Below are positions 36,164-50,300 of a DNA stretch of 64,000 bases, piece by piece. Each line of letters opens with the position of its first letter. The first letter of the stretch is position 1. A program made the position numbers and the translations under genes. Below the pieces are notes generated by a model. The model had not been told where the DNA came from. It worked only from the letters and a program-made list of their open reading frames with translations, and searched no databases. This DNA is from Anisakis pegreffii (taxonomy: Eukaryota; Nematoda; Chromadorea; Rhabditida; Anisakidae), in contig JAPYMA010000088.1 in the NCBI GenBank assembly GCA_035041965.1, forward strand, positions 186,001 to 250,000, read 5' to 3'.

Positions 36164-39100
36164 ATGTCGCTGAAGCAGTGTCGCATCGCATCGATTGCCA
36201 TTCCGTCTGTTATTGCTGCAAGTCGCAAGTCACATTTATCTCTTCGGATATCATTTAATCCGTGTGCAAGGACACTCCCTAAAGCTTTATTCTACCTTCT
36301 TCCACTTTGCCATACTTCCTCTTAATGACAAATCACGACGCTTCATCATTACTGCTGTTCGTTATTTATCTTCGTTTGCACGCTTCATTCATTCATTCCG
36401 CTTTACCTCTTCCACAGAACGTCGTCCGCTGCTCTTTTGATGCCCTTTAAAATATTGAAGGCACTCACTTGAGCCGGAATTTCGGCTGTCTCAGGCCTCC
36501 GCCAAATTTGCTTTTTACCGCAATACGTTTGAAACTAACATAAGCGTGAACTTGAGTCCAATTTATCTTGCAATCAAATATCCGCAGTAAATATCGAATG
36601 CTCAAAAGATGTACTCTGGTTACATTCATTCATCTGTTTGCATTCCATTCATTTAAAGCGAACGATTTCAATAAATCGCATTGTTTATCCTTTATCGAGA
36701 TACAGTCTCGCCTCCGACACACACGCCGCAGTTACTCTTCCCCCCCCTCCCCCCGAAACCCTCAAATTATCCAAAACGGGTGATCCCACTTCCTACGACA
36801 GCCACTCTCGTAGACCGTTGTGTTCCTCATTATTGCAATTGATGATGCTTGCATGAAAGCCTAGAGTCTATGAGATGCTCACTTCAAACTGATTTAGATA
36901 GAATCTCATTCTCTTCAGACGCGTTGTATTAACTCTCATAGCTATTACGTGCGAATACCGTTCTCTTGATGAGTTTTTCTCATTCACTTCGTCTCATTTC
37001 ACTTCACAGTTCGAATCATTTTCTTATTCTGTAGCATATACTGTTTACTAGATGCGTTGACGAGTGTTGACGGCCGAAGTCAAAAATACAGCAATCGAAT
37101 ATTATTGCTCGTAAACGTTCGACAGTCAACTGATCAATTATAGAGTGTATTTGATAGAATGAGAATTTGACTTCAACTGCTGAATGAAATGAATGAGAAA
37201 TTAGCAGAAGAGAACACTTTTGGTGATAAAAGCTATGAGAGTGATTGTAACAGCAAGGAAAAGAATGAAAACACCGTTAAAACAGTAAAAAAACAAACCC
37301 TGTTAGGTCCGGATGAGCTAATGATACCCGAGTTAAAAAATATCATCACAATGGTGTTCAATGAAAACATAACAACTGCACGAAATACTAATTTCCCGAC
37401 CCCCTCCGATACCCCTTGACATCTTCAAATTACACAAAAATATTATGGGTAATTTCACCCCTGTGAGAATCACTGAGCTAAATGAATCTTGGTCAAAGAC
37501 TGAGTTGACGCCCTTAGCAAGTTACTCTCAGATTGAGGTCAAATGTAATCGGAAACCAGACAACGACTAAACTTGAGTTGCAAGGAACTCGATCGTTCGG
37601 GATTACCTTTTGCTGTGTGTCTCATAATCGGGTTAACTTTATGATTTACATCATATCAGATTCACTGGTGACTCGATGAGCGCAACACGTGCTCTTACCA
37701 GAACGCTGTCAACTGATTCGAGTGCTAGCTGCGGTACTCGCATCACCCCGCATATTGCTGATGTGGTGTTCGATCTGTACCGTAACCCTGACACTGATAC
37801 ACTCTCACTTTACAGATTACTCAAGGTGTGTCATAATAGTTTGAAATCTATGAGGATATTTTGATATCATCGGAAGTTTTGTCGAGATTGATTTAATTCT
37901 GCCTTGTCATCAATGCACACCATTTTTTTAAATGCACTTTAGAGTTTTTGAGTTGATATTATGAGTGGTTCTTGAGAGATATTGGAGGTAATCGTCGACT
38001 CATCAAACTGCAGTTTTGCGATGTAATGCTCTGAACAGCAATGATCTGAAACATTTCGATGCAATGCAATGGTCATTTCCCGAAGCAATGTGATCTCATC
38101 TGAAGAGCATGCTTTCTCAGAGAACGTAGCATTTCCTATTGTAAATGCGAATTAAACAACGAAATTTTTCACCAGTAATGTTTTCTCATTACCAAATGGG
38201 AGCAATTAATAATTCATTTTCGTATTCGATTCGCTGAACAACAACAGCAACTGTCATTTGCAGTTGTTGAAAGAGTGCGGAATCAGAGACGATGACCCAC
38301 GATTGGCCAGTTTCATGAAGGCAATCGCTCTTGAGGAAAGGCGTCAATCAGTGTCTGATATGAAGCCATCTGAGTTGTCGAATAACCTCGATCGAGACAC
38401 ATTCAAACGGTTTTTTTTCTCGAATGTCTTAAATTATTGACGGCTCCCTAATAGTTTGAAATTCAGCGTTAATTTCTGAAATGGTTGAAACTTTTATTAT
38501 GATGCGAATAGATTTCGTTGTTAAGAGAAACCCGATTGATTGTAAAGATCACTATCACTTCTACATTGAAAAGGAAATCTTCTGTTGCGATACTGACGGA
38601 TCAAAAACAGTCACTGTTTCAGATGTGTCGGTGAGTCAATTGGTACCATTGCGAAAGCCCTTAAAAAGCTGATGGTGATCCCAGATTGGCCAATGTTCGT
38701 CTCAGTAATCGACGAAATATTCAACGCATGTCTCAGTTTCTCAGATGGAAAGGTGTTCTTTTATGCCATATATCAGACTTCAACAGTTTGCGGCAAATTC
38801 AATAGAACCAACCCAAGAAACTTTTCCAAAAGCATTTGCGACACTATTTTCTTTTACCGGTCATCCGTTTGGTCCATATTTTAGCGATAAAACAGATGAA
38901 GGAATAAAGACAAAGAATGGAACAAAACAAGAGAATTTGCACAGAGAGACTGAAGTAGAAGTTCTGTGAAGAAATATTTGAAAAGCTAGAGCAGTACGCA
39001 ACAATGCAATCCAAGAAAAACTTCGTGTAAAATTAGAGAGCTGATAGTGATGTTCTGCAGTGATTGTTGCATATGAAGCTATTGATGACAATTTTCGAGA

Positions 39101-42100
39101 TGGCAATAACTCAGCACAAACAACTCATTTCATTACAGCTTGCAGACTATATACCACAACTTGCCAGATGTAAATCGTCGTATTGGGCCGTATCGATATG
39201 TACGGTTGATGGACAACGGCGATCTTGGGGCGATTCGAAAGTACCGTTCTGTTTACAGAGCGTTTCGAAAGCATTCACTTATACGATTGCACTCGAGGAG
39301 CTTGGTTCAGATGAGGTGAAGAAGCGATTTATACTCATTTTGTGTGCGTTCAAAAAAATTGCTGCTTAAACATATTTGGGAGTGTGTAACCGCAGATAGT
39401 TGTTGATCAGATGATCAGATTGATCTGATGAAATTCGTATGATTTTTACTAATAATAAGAGAATGTAATTCTCTTGTTTGTTTTATGAGTGAACTGTGCA
39501 CTTTGAGATTAGGATGTATCAAAGTAGAGAATCAATAATCTCAGGTGCATACGTATGTCGGACAGGAACCATCTGGGCGATTGTTCAATGAAATTTGTCT
39601 CGACCACAACCGTTAGTAATTACGGTTTATTTCAAACTCAAATTTCCATTTCATACAAACCTTTCATCAACTGATTTTTGATATTTTAACATCACTCATC
39701 AAGGCACTGATTTTTGAGAATGTCTCGGTAATGAGCATTCCTTTTCAAACTGCCACAACTTCAGTCTTAACTATGAGTGAGTAGTCTCATCTTCGGAGTA
39801 AATCTAAACCGATCGGTTTACAATTAGCATCGCTTAAATTTCAGTCTAGTTGACTTCTTGAGCATACATATATATTCGAATTGAATTGCTATCGCTATAG
39901 AACGAGCGACGTTCACTTCTTATTACTCACTTGCATACATTATCTAAAATGAAGGAAGGCAAGTATATTCAACGATGTGTATAGCTATGCAATAATTGCT
40001 GTCGCATAGTGACGAAATCATTCAGAACAACGTGCAATATGCTAACCACGAACGTGTGTGCACAGGAAGTACGCGGGCAATTATTATTTGTTGAGAATGG
40101 AGATTTTGGATGATTAAGGAAATGCATAGAATCCGATCAGAGGATGAAGTGCAATCCAATTTCATGCACACAACTCAGTTTGTCAGCAAGCAAATTGCTA
40201 TTGACGTTTCATCACTTGTTTTGTGGAGAGAAAAGAAAACCATTCAACAATAATCTGAATGACAGACGTGAATGCTGTTCTGTCGATAGCTAATTAGAAT
40301 GGAAATGCGTAAAAGCCATGCCTTTCACATCGCTACCTTCCTTCTACCCCTCTTCAGTCGTTTGAATTTTAACTTCATCCATTTCACAGGCGTATTATGC
40401 TTAGGCTGATAAAGCTAACACACATCTTCGGAGGGAAGGAATATTTGAGTTCTGTGGATGGCCTTTGAAACAAACGATTGGACGTTTTCTCGATAAATAC
40501 TTACTTTCATTTGAGTGCTTTCCTCTTGGCTGCTTGCTGATATTGTTTGCTTGAACAAATGACAACGAGCACTTAAAGCGTTTCACTATGATGTTAGAAA
40601 CGAAGCACTTAAAAGCCATTCATGAGCACTTGTGAACACCTTCATAGATGGAATTGTTTTGATGGCAGTGTTTTACATAGCCCACAGAATCAATACTTTA
40701 CTCATTTATTGAAAGCAAGAAACTAAAGCTGACATTTGAAACATTAATCGCGTTTGTGTTAGATGGGTGACGTTTCCGGGCATCGCAGGATAACCACGCT
40801 ATAGTTGTTATAGTTAACACACTGTTCAGATGAATGGTTGTCATAAGGAGGGAAATGAGCAACTTGAATATGTCAGTGGAGGGGAACGATTAAGAGAGCT
40901 GATCAACTTATTGCTGATCAACTCTTTCGATGAAGCTTTTCTTCAGTAATGTTTTCAAATGGCTTATTTGCTCATAACAAACTGAATCGTTGGATATCAC
41001 CGACAACTTCCCGATAGCACTGAATCAGTGCTCCGATTTTATTCTGTTCTGCCGCTAGGAATTAGTAGATCGCCAGAAGTGAAGGCAATTGCTGTTACGC
41101 AGATGGTTAAAGAGGCAAAATCGCCCGTCATACGGTCAAAGGGGCGAGTGCTGCATAAGAGCATGAGTACCACCGCTATAAACAATCAAACAGATGATAA
41201 TTAGCACAGAGTTTAAAGTTTGCAAAGAGTGCTCCACATTTTTTGATTGGGATCCATGAGTATTAAATTTCCTTATTCTGTTTTTTTGGAGAGAAATTCC
41301 AATAGAGAGGATCCAAATTTAAGCAGAGGTTTCTTAAATTTTTCTAGCCAAGGCAAGGGACAGAGAGGAGGAGGAGGAAAATATTAGCTGGGAAATGATG
41401 CATGTGTATGATAATTAAAGGATAATTTAAGATAAGCCACACAATCCGATGATCAATGCTGGTGCAATATTAGTGGCGTCATTACTGAAAAGGAACCATT
41501 CTTTATCGGATCGATTCGACTTTGCGCTGAATCAGTTCAAAAAGATCGCCAATAACGGTCTGATCGGCTTCAATAACGCTGTTTTCTTGTCTGAACGCGA
41601 GACGGCCGATCGTAATTATGCATTATCGTATTATATGCGAGAACACAAATGCTTTCCACCGAACACCAACATTCAGGTTATTTTCATTAAACTCTTCAGT
41701 CACAACTTTCATTTTGCTTCTTCAAGAATTCGCTGCGGCAAAACGATTTCAACATCAAAGTGTCGATTCACTTTGAAAATGGCAAACAATTGATCAATTT
41801 GAAGATCATGAAATTAAGTATTTAATCAGTGAATTCGATTTAACATTTTTTAATTGGTTGTTACGAAAAGCATATAATGGAGGTAATTGAATTGTTGAAT
41901 GCTGATTGAGTAATTTAATTATGTTGAAATGAATAAAGCTTCATGAGCATTGAAAACCCGGCTCGTATTCAATTGAAAAATGGTAAAGTTGAACTTCAAT
42001 CGAATTATTTCTGTTTTTTTCTGTGTTGTTTTCACAAGGATATCCGTCAGACTATGCAGTTTTCACAAGCAGCAGCTCGGCATGATCGATAGTCTCATTG

Positions 42101-45100
42101 CAATCAAGACTGACACCAATAACCGTTAATTAAAGGACACACTGGATTTATACTTTCAACTGTGTTCGATTGAAACCAACACAGACACGTTGGCTGTGAT
42201 GGCAGCCACACTGGCCAATGGAGGTGTGTCGCCGTTGAGCGATGAGCGTGTGGTGTGCAATATCGCTGTTCGTGACACCTTATCGTTGATGTACTCGTGT
42301 GGAATGTACGACTACTCCGGACAGTTCGCATTTACGGTTCATTCATTCATTCATTATCATTTGCAACAGCTCACCTCAAGCCATTTCACATCTCTAATTC
42401 AATACTCAAATAAACACTCTACCTGAATAGTATTAACAACACATCGTAACACATCAAAATTACGAACATCCTGTGCAAACCAACCGATATGCACAGTCTT
42501 CAAAAGCAATTTAGCCTTCTCTGAGACTAAGCCTAACCGTTAGCATAAGTCTAATCTGAGCCCTAGTTCATGCGGGTAAAGCTAGAATGTGCTCGGTACC
42601 TGAATCATTTTATGTGTTGGATATTTTTACAGGTTGCCAAAACTGTTAGCTTGGACCATTCTTATTCGTTCAATTCACCGGACTTTATAGATTTTAATTG
42701 AGGCCAATAAAAATTTTGATTCTTTAAATCAAACTTTCATTAGAACTTCTCATAAGAAACGCATTCATTAGAGTATGAGTATGAGAAAGAGTATGTACCA
42801 GTGGTTCTCACGTTCGGGTGCTCCATTACCCCTTTGGATGATCTGGCAGGCCGCTGTTACCTCCCTCCCTCTATTAAATATGGAAATCGTACATATTATG
42901 TTCAGATAACCGTTAATTCAATCTTATTAGCACGTTCATGATGGTAAGCGACATCGCTGGATCTTCTCTTAGACCTTCGGTTCCTCAATACAGCAATCAA
43001 ATATGATTGCATGAAAAGCTGTTGTCTGTGACACGCTCATACACGTAAAACTGATTTAGATGAATTCTCATTCTTTTTAGACGTGTTGTATTCACTCTCA
43101 TAGCTATTACATGCGAATAGCGTTCTCTTGCTGAGTTTTTCTCATTCACTTCGTCTCACTTCACTTCACAGTTAGAATCAATTTTTTATTCTCTAGCATA
43201 TGCTATTTACTGGATGCGTTGACGAGTGTTGACAGCCGAAGTCAACAATACAGCAATCGAATATTATTGCTTATCAACGTTCGACAGTCAACTGATCAAT
43301 CATAGAGTGTATTTGATAGAATGAGAATTTGACTTTAACTGTTGAGTGAAATGAATGAGAAATTAGCAGAAGAGAACACTTTTGGTGATAAAAGCTATGA
43401 GAGCGATTTTAACAGCAAGAAAAAGAATGAAAACCGTGTTAAAACGCCATTTAAAGACAAATGCATGTAATTTCAATGTTGCTATCAACTAAACGCATTT
43501 GCATATCCGAGATGAAAAACACCATCACACTGATGTTCTATCATAAAATAAAAACTGTACGAAATACTATTTTCCCGACCCCCTCCCCATTACCCCTTGA
43601 CACCTCCAAGAGGTAATGGGGAGGGGGTCGGGTAATTTCACCCTCTTTGAGAACCACAGGTAGATATGATATCTCACCTCGATCGTAAGTGTATGCTCGC
43701 TAACCAACACTGTCCACCCTGATCAATCCAAACCGCAATAAACTTAATCGCTTCATTTCTACAATAAGAAAAGCTGTAAAACATCGTTTACTATTTTGGT
43801 CAGTCAGCAATGGCTAAGTGCTCCAGGTGGGGTTACCGGCCAAAAGTGGTGTGTCAGGCGATATGATAATCGTGGTACCGAACGTGATGGGTATCGGTAT
43901 CTATTCGCCACCACTCGATCCACTCGGTAACACTGTACGAGGTGTGAAGTTCGCTGAACAACTCGTCGAGAAATTTAACTTTCATAATTACGATAGTCTT
44001 GTTAGTCATTTAACTTCATTCACTCATCTCATATGCGTTTGCACGAAAATTATGTGGTAAAACCTGTTCGCACATTATTCCTCAAAAACCAATGAACATT
44101 CTTATTCTCAATTGATCCTGTACGAATTAGTGGAATATTTTTGATCGTTTGAGTCAAAAAATCGGTTATGAGTATTCTGTGAACAATATTCGGTTTGTTT
44201 CAGTAATATGAATGGTAATCAAACAATCAAAATCATGACGCAAAGTGTGTTTCTGCATAGATGCATTGCTTCAACAGCAATCCATTTTTAAACAAGTGAA
44301 TTCTTTTATAGGTTTATTCGGATACCAAAAAAATAGATCCACGAAAAATGGTTCGAGAACTGAGCAACGAATCCATATCGAACATGATGTACGCCGTGAG
44401 GGCTGGCGATATTTCTTCTATTCAACGGTAGGCAATGAAAATTTTAATAGAGTTCAACAATGGCAATGAAAATAATCTTTCTTCAATCGTATTCCCAGTT
44501 GATCGCGTTCAAATTAGGAAAGTTTCCATCGCCGTAGCGAATATAATTGGAGAAACATCATCGGGGAGAACAAAAAGCAGACGCATGAGCTTGATCTGAT
44601 AACCTTCATCATCCTTATCCGTTCTATGTTCGCGTCTCTCACCGAATATTCCAATTCAATATTTGTGCCCCTTTGCCTGTTTTGTTCATCGCTACACGAA
44701 TGACTTTTATTGACGTTGTCACTGCGATAACGAAAGGGAGCACAGTGGTCATTCTTATATTAGAGTAAAAATGATAAACATAAGAAAGATGAATATGTTG
44801 AATTAAACATATTAACGAAACATTTCAAAAAATTTATCTTCACAAAATTTTTCAAGAAGTAAATTTATATTTATTAAGCTCAAACAAGAAACTTAAACTT
44901 AACAAGAAAACTTAAAACAAGAAATCATCTTATTCAATAATCCATATCACCCAGAATGCAATTTTTATTCAGCATTAATCCCTTTGCACTTTTCAAGTGA
45001 GAATATTTCTGTGCTCAAGCGGCTGGCTATTCGATTGTCATTGTAGATTTAAGTTGTATAAATCAGCAAAATCAACTGTTACATTGAATGATTCTCTCTA

Positions 45101-45982
45101 AACACAGTGTAATCAAACGCTGTCTTAGTCAGCCGTTGATAGAGGAGACACAATAGCGATCAAATCTGTGAATATTTTGATCGTACGAAATATTAATTCG
45201 TACAGAAAGTCTAATGAAACGAAAAGCATTTGCATTGTGACAATTGAACAATTCACAGATATATTCTATTGGGTGTAAGCATTCACGAGCGAGATTACGA
45301 TGAACGAACCGTTCTTCATATTGCTGCCGCAGAAGGGAATGAATATATACTGAAATTTTTACTTGAACGATGGAAAGAAAGCGCTGGTTGGTTGGTTGCA
45401 TTTGCAAATAATCTTCGAACAGCCCTCAGCAATTATTTAAAAAGAATTTTGTCACCAATCATTTAGCCATCTCTTCGAATTGCATTCCAGAAATTCCTGC
45501 AGCAGAGAAATTCTCCCCCATCTAACAACTGGACCACAATTTTTAAGCATCTATCTTTGAACAACTAGTTATAGTTGTCTCAGAATGGCTCTCTCTCTAT
45601 TTACCTATGTATGCATATGAAAGGACTGAAGTTTTTCCTTGTTATGCCACCTCTGGAACAGTTACAGAGCCGCTGTGCGTTGTTTGAAAACAGGCATGAG
45701 CACGTTATTTGAATAAGATGATAAGAATTTGATTCAGTATGAAAGGTTTATTGCTTTACAGACCCAAAGGATCGTTACGGGCGTACACCACTGGACGATG
45801 CCAAAGAGTTCGGACAGAGCAAATGCGTTGAACTGCTCGAGAAGAAGTTGGAGCGTCAAGCGAAGATGTCGTCGTCTTTTGCACGTAAAACGTCGTTGCA
45901 CAGCCCGCAGAACATCGACTCAAGCACAGAGTCGCGCGATCGAACGCAATCCGATATCGCATCCACCACCACTACTCAATGA
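36164..45982 (+). CDS. glna: Glutaminase, mitochondrial (kidney/liver type, with ankyrin repeats)
   Basis: Converts glutamine to glutamate and ammonia. Exons: 36164-36261 (proposed leader), 37660-37825, 38264-38409, 38623-38752, 39139-39315, 39545-39611, 41432-41676, 42136-42336, 43827-44000, 44312-44427, 45259-45386, 45762-45982. All join in phase, giving ~622 residues (human GLS2 602, GLS 669). The leader [20 protein letters not shown] is basic and hydrophobic like a mitochondrial import signal; without it, ATG 37676 would start the protein. The serine-dependent beta-lactamase-like core shows [16 protein letters not shown], the catalytic S-x-x-K (SVSK, ~S221/K224), [42 protein letters not shown] and [11 protein letters not shown]. 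Ankyrin repeats follow ([17 protein letters not shown]). The tail is Ser/Thr-rich. Introns 1 and 8 carry related transposon copies. Confidence 0.93.
36703..37475. mobile_element. Non-autonomous hAT-like element, copy 1 (glutaminase intron 1)
   Basis: From about 36850 to 37440 this DNA is ~85-90% similar to 43010-43580. Its right end reads as CAGTGATTCTCAC in reverse complement, like hAT terminal repeats; the left end near 36703 (CAGTCTCGCC) is more decayed. It has a C/T-rich block near 36736-36754. A short frame beginning [19 protein letters not shown] (from 37189) is also present in copy 2. Confidence 0.65.
42799..43659. mobile_element. Non-autonomous hAT-like element, copy 2 (glutaminase intron 8)
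   Basis: It begins CAGTGGTTCTCACG and ends CTTTGAGAACCACAG, so the ends are imperfect terminal inverted repeats with the CAGTGGTTCTCA sequence common in hAT elements. Flanking 8-base sequences (GTATGTAC and GTAGATAT) agree at five positions, a weak trace of a target duplication. The interior matches copy 1 and keeps the same short frame start. No transposase is encoded. It sits inside an intron on the sense side of glutaminase. Confidence 0.7.
43574..43632. repeat. 21-bp perfect inverted repeat inside copy 2
   Basis: Arms 43574-43594 and 43612-43632 are exact reverse complements around a 17-base loop. Copy 1 has a similar left arm (37399-37415) but no right arm, so the right arm was added in copy 2, most simply by local template switching during replication. 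Confidence 0.8.
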
Positions 45983-47344
45983 ATTCGATGTGCTATCAGA
46001 AAAGTGTCACTCCTGAACTCAACAACACTTCCACACAATCAATCTCCCGTCAAGTTGCGATTTGCTTAACTGTTGGCTGCGAAGCAACGTCTGGTCGTGT
46101 CCATTCAGCACATTTTGTTTGACTGATGAGAGAGGCTCAAGTTGAGCTTCGAATCACCTTTTCATGCAGTGCTCTCTCAAACAAATAAATAATCGCTCCT
46201 CATCATGAATTGATCACTTCTCAACGCCACAACTCACAAATTAAAACGACTAAGGACAAAACGGTTTATTATCAAAAGTTTATAATTAATAAATGCGAAT
46301 GAAATAAATGGAAATTAGACAGCTAAACTCGACAACAATTAAAGAAAAGTTGTTGATCACAACTTGAGATCGATCACAAAGCGAAATACCAAGTATAGAT
46401 GCGCATCTCGGCCGCTAAACAACATCGATGAATACAAGTGAAAACGAATAATATCGAAAAGTCATGCTCTGAGGACAGTTCAGAAACGATTCAAAACGGA
46501 TCTTGAGAGAAGCACTGAATGCTCACAACAGACAACTATTCAATGATGAAGTTGTCCTTCATCACTTGCTTATAACAAATAATTACTGAGGTAACAACAA
46601 CAACCATACACATAAAAATAACTGACTGCAAAGTGAGAAGTAAATAAGAAATAAGTATTCAGGCACTGGACGATACAAATATCATGAGCGCATTAGGTGA
46701 ATTACCCGATGAATATCCAAAAAAGGCACTAAAAAATTCACTATCACGATCACGAATAAGAGACTTAATGGAAAATATCAGAATTCAATCATATTAAAGT
46801 GCTTCATATTGAAATTGCAGTTAATTACAACGCACGCATACACACACTCTAACCATTCGTAATTACACGAGGTCTCCGATCAAAACCTAAAAATCAAAAT
46901 CAGCTCTTAGTGTTAGGTTATTATTATTTTTCTTAATATTATTATTATTCAATCATCAGTTTCACACAGAACAAAAAAGACAACATCAAATGTGCAAAAC
47001 GAACGACGGCCATTTGCAAATATTGCAAAACAAATTCCCATTCGATGCACTTACTTTTTGTGTAACCTGGTAAATGCACATCTTAAAAGACATCTATCAA
47101 ATCACCCAAATTCATCACTCAAATACAATCAAAATACTCGAAACTAACATCTAATAATCATCTAATAGTACTATCAGCATTGAAATTGTAATTCAAGTAA
47201 ACTCCCAAAAGTATTCAAATGAATACCGATAGAATCATTATGATATAGTGATGGGTCTTATCAAAACATAATTTCGATTTGCTTAGAACCAACTCTCCTA
47301 AACAAGAAAGCGTAAATATCCCTGATGATCACACTTCAAATCTG
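45983..47344. other. Convergent 3' spacer between glutaminase and ADAM17
   Basis: A poly(A) signal AATAAA at 46184-46189 is a candidate for glutaminase. The remainder is AT-rich without conserved coding segments. The ADAM17 cytoplasmic tail or its 3' untranslated region may extend into this stretch from the right. Confidence 0.5.
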
Positions 47345-50300
47345 TCAATTAAGACACTCACTTTCTCGAATACTTCTTGCTTCTCTTTTTTTATCCTGAA
47401 ATTTACAACCATCAAATAAATCATAAAATAAACTTCCGTTCCGAATTTCCTCATCAGAAAGAATAAAATCTCAAGAACTGATACTCTGATAATAATCCAC
47501 TATGGAAATCGAAATGCAAATCGAAAGTTAAATTAAAACGAACAATTTTATGCACGATCCAACTAATCGGCACCCAAATCACTAACGTTGCACTAATCAC
47601 CAATCCAACCACATTGTCCTCAACAAATTTCCCTGAAAGCCGATTATCATGAAGACATTGTCAAATTGAATTTATGACTGTGTCAACGATGTGTGAACTA
47701 GACTGCAAAGTTTCACATAATTGCTGTCAAAAATTAAAAGCGAAGAGCGATTCAACAGGGAATGATATTTATAGTCATCATCACTCGACCACTTCATTGA
47801 AATTCTACAACCAACAAATTGATTCAAAACAAAAAACAAACTTATTTGATAGGAATGTTCAAATTAAACGTAACGAATTGAATCACTCACAAAAATTTGT
47901 CTCATCGATATTCTCAATTATCTGCCAAAAGTGTGATATCACATCGGTCACCTCTTTGATACAAACTGCCTGAAAGAGAAATGACCATTCGATCAACAAA
48001 CACATTCTCTGTATGTACCACAAGAATGCGTGAATATAATTTTAAAACAAAGTTACATTTTGGCAGTAACCATGAATACATCTCGTTCCGTTCCGAAGAA
48101 TATACTTCTCGGATCGCTCGTACGGCTCACACGTTCCGTTCTCTGACCGACAACAACGTAGACATGAATCCGCCACTGAAACATTCTCTGATTCGAATTC
48201 AATTCTCAAAATCTTTCAGTCGAAATGTTCACAGCCTAAATCCAATCACTTGATCACAAGAAAAATGTATAAAGTGTATAAAACTAACAAAACTTAAGAA
48301 TGATTATTACATCCAATTAAGGATAATGCGAACGAACATAGGCATAATAATCATCTTTTTTGGTAACTTTTTTTGTATTTTATGAGAGGAATTTTATTTA
48401 TGAACCTTTATATATGTAGAGATGATTATAGATGGTTCATTTAAGAGAATTTAAGAAAGGAATGATGAGAAGTGATGCGTACCTTTTCGACAAATACACG
48501 GTTTCTTGTTGATCGATGGACGTTCGCAGAAGGTCAGGCATCGGCCGTTGAGACACTCGCCCTCCTCGACACACTCTCGACCGTCCTCGATCGGCTGCGG
48601 TTGCGGGCATTCACCCGATTTCCCACTGTAACATTTCACTTGTTTCCACTTTGCTATTAAATTCGAAATCAATTTTAAAAAACGATTGAATAAAAGAATG
48701 AATGGGATTGAAGTTGAGAATAATTTGATAAACGAACGTGCAGTATGAAGAGTGTTTACACTGCATTGGGTTTTCATGTAGGCAGAGGTGTGTGGCTGGA
48801 AGGAAGTGACACTCGTTCGAACAACACGGAACGTTCTTAGGTGAGCACTGCGCATCCGCACGGAAACGACAATTCGACGTACAACAACTGCAACACTTGC
48901 GATATAATGCAACTCTGTGCAACTGTTCTACGTTCCTTTCTATATACCTCACAATTACATCATATCAAATAATGTAACATTTAGAGTCTCAATTCAAAAA
49001 CTGAATAATACTGCCCAATAATCACATAAAGCATGCCAAGTTCTTCTCAACTACTGCATCGATTTCATTTCCAACTGTGCAAATTCACCATTACCACATC
49101 ACACATATGACATCGACAATTTCTGTGTTCAAAAGCAATAAAAAAGAATGAAGCACATAATGAATCAAAAAGCGAAAATGTGACAAATGAAATGAAGCAA
49201 TCAATCAAACGTACTTATCTTCCTGACCATAGAGCAACATGCCAACGTCGCACTGCTCCCCTTCCTCCACCCGACCATTCCCGCAGAACGAAGTTGTCTC
49301 TTCTTCGAAACAAATTTCTGCTTTCTTCGACAACACTTTCGCGATCATACGAAGTGAACACGGAGAGAAACGCTTAATTAGATCAACACGAAATTACTCA
49401 TTTATTCACTGAATATCCTTCAACGTTTTAATCAAAGCTACGTATTACCACTTCGTATAATCACCCTATCATTATTATTAATACCATATTGTTACTAGCA
49501 CAGTGTTACCATTGCATCAATAAAACATCTCATTATTTTTTCGAAAAATCACATACCCAAAGCCATAAACTGAACGACTAGCATTATCAATTAATTGCAT
49601 TAAACAATCAATTGCTATAAACTAATCGAGTGATTACGTAAAAATAGAACAAGCAATCGCGATGTTCAATACTAACATTATTATTCGCATCGTAACCAGA
49701 TACCGCGAACGTGTGCATAATGAAACTACCACCTTGACTGTACGACGGTGAACATTCACTCGAAAAATCGTCGTGCACTGCTCCCCAGTTGTGACCAAAC
49801 TCTGAAAACGCATTATTCGATATTGTTTCAAGACGGTGCTACGATCAATGGTTTTGAGTCGATGTTAATGAGCAGGTGACCGCATTCAGTTGTGATTGAC
49901 GTTTGTTAATTGTGATTCGTGCACTGATCATAGAGAACATTTGCCTTCAGCTGAATTTGTTACAGTTAAGTGTGAACGGAAGGAAGTGTCGACTTGAAAA
50001 CAAACTCATACAACCAACCACCAACCGTGTGCAGTGACGAGGTCAGCCTCTCGCGTTATAACAGTCCCACCTTGAGTTGTTTTTGCACTCGACAACGCCG
50101 TGTTGTAATAGATTTCTTCACCGTTTCGCGTTCTAATCTTAATCATACAAATACTTTGCTTATCATTCACCCTACCATTGCACACTTCTCATCTCAATTG
50201 CAAGTGCCTTCATTGCTAAAACTAATATATCGATTATAGCAATCATTATTATTTCAAAAACATAATTCAAAACGATAAAGATATCCTTAAGTGAACAACC

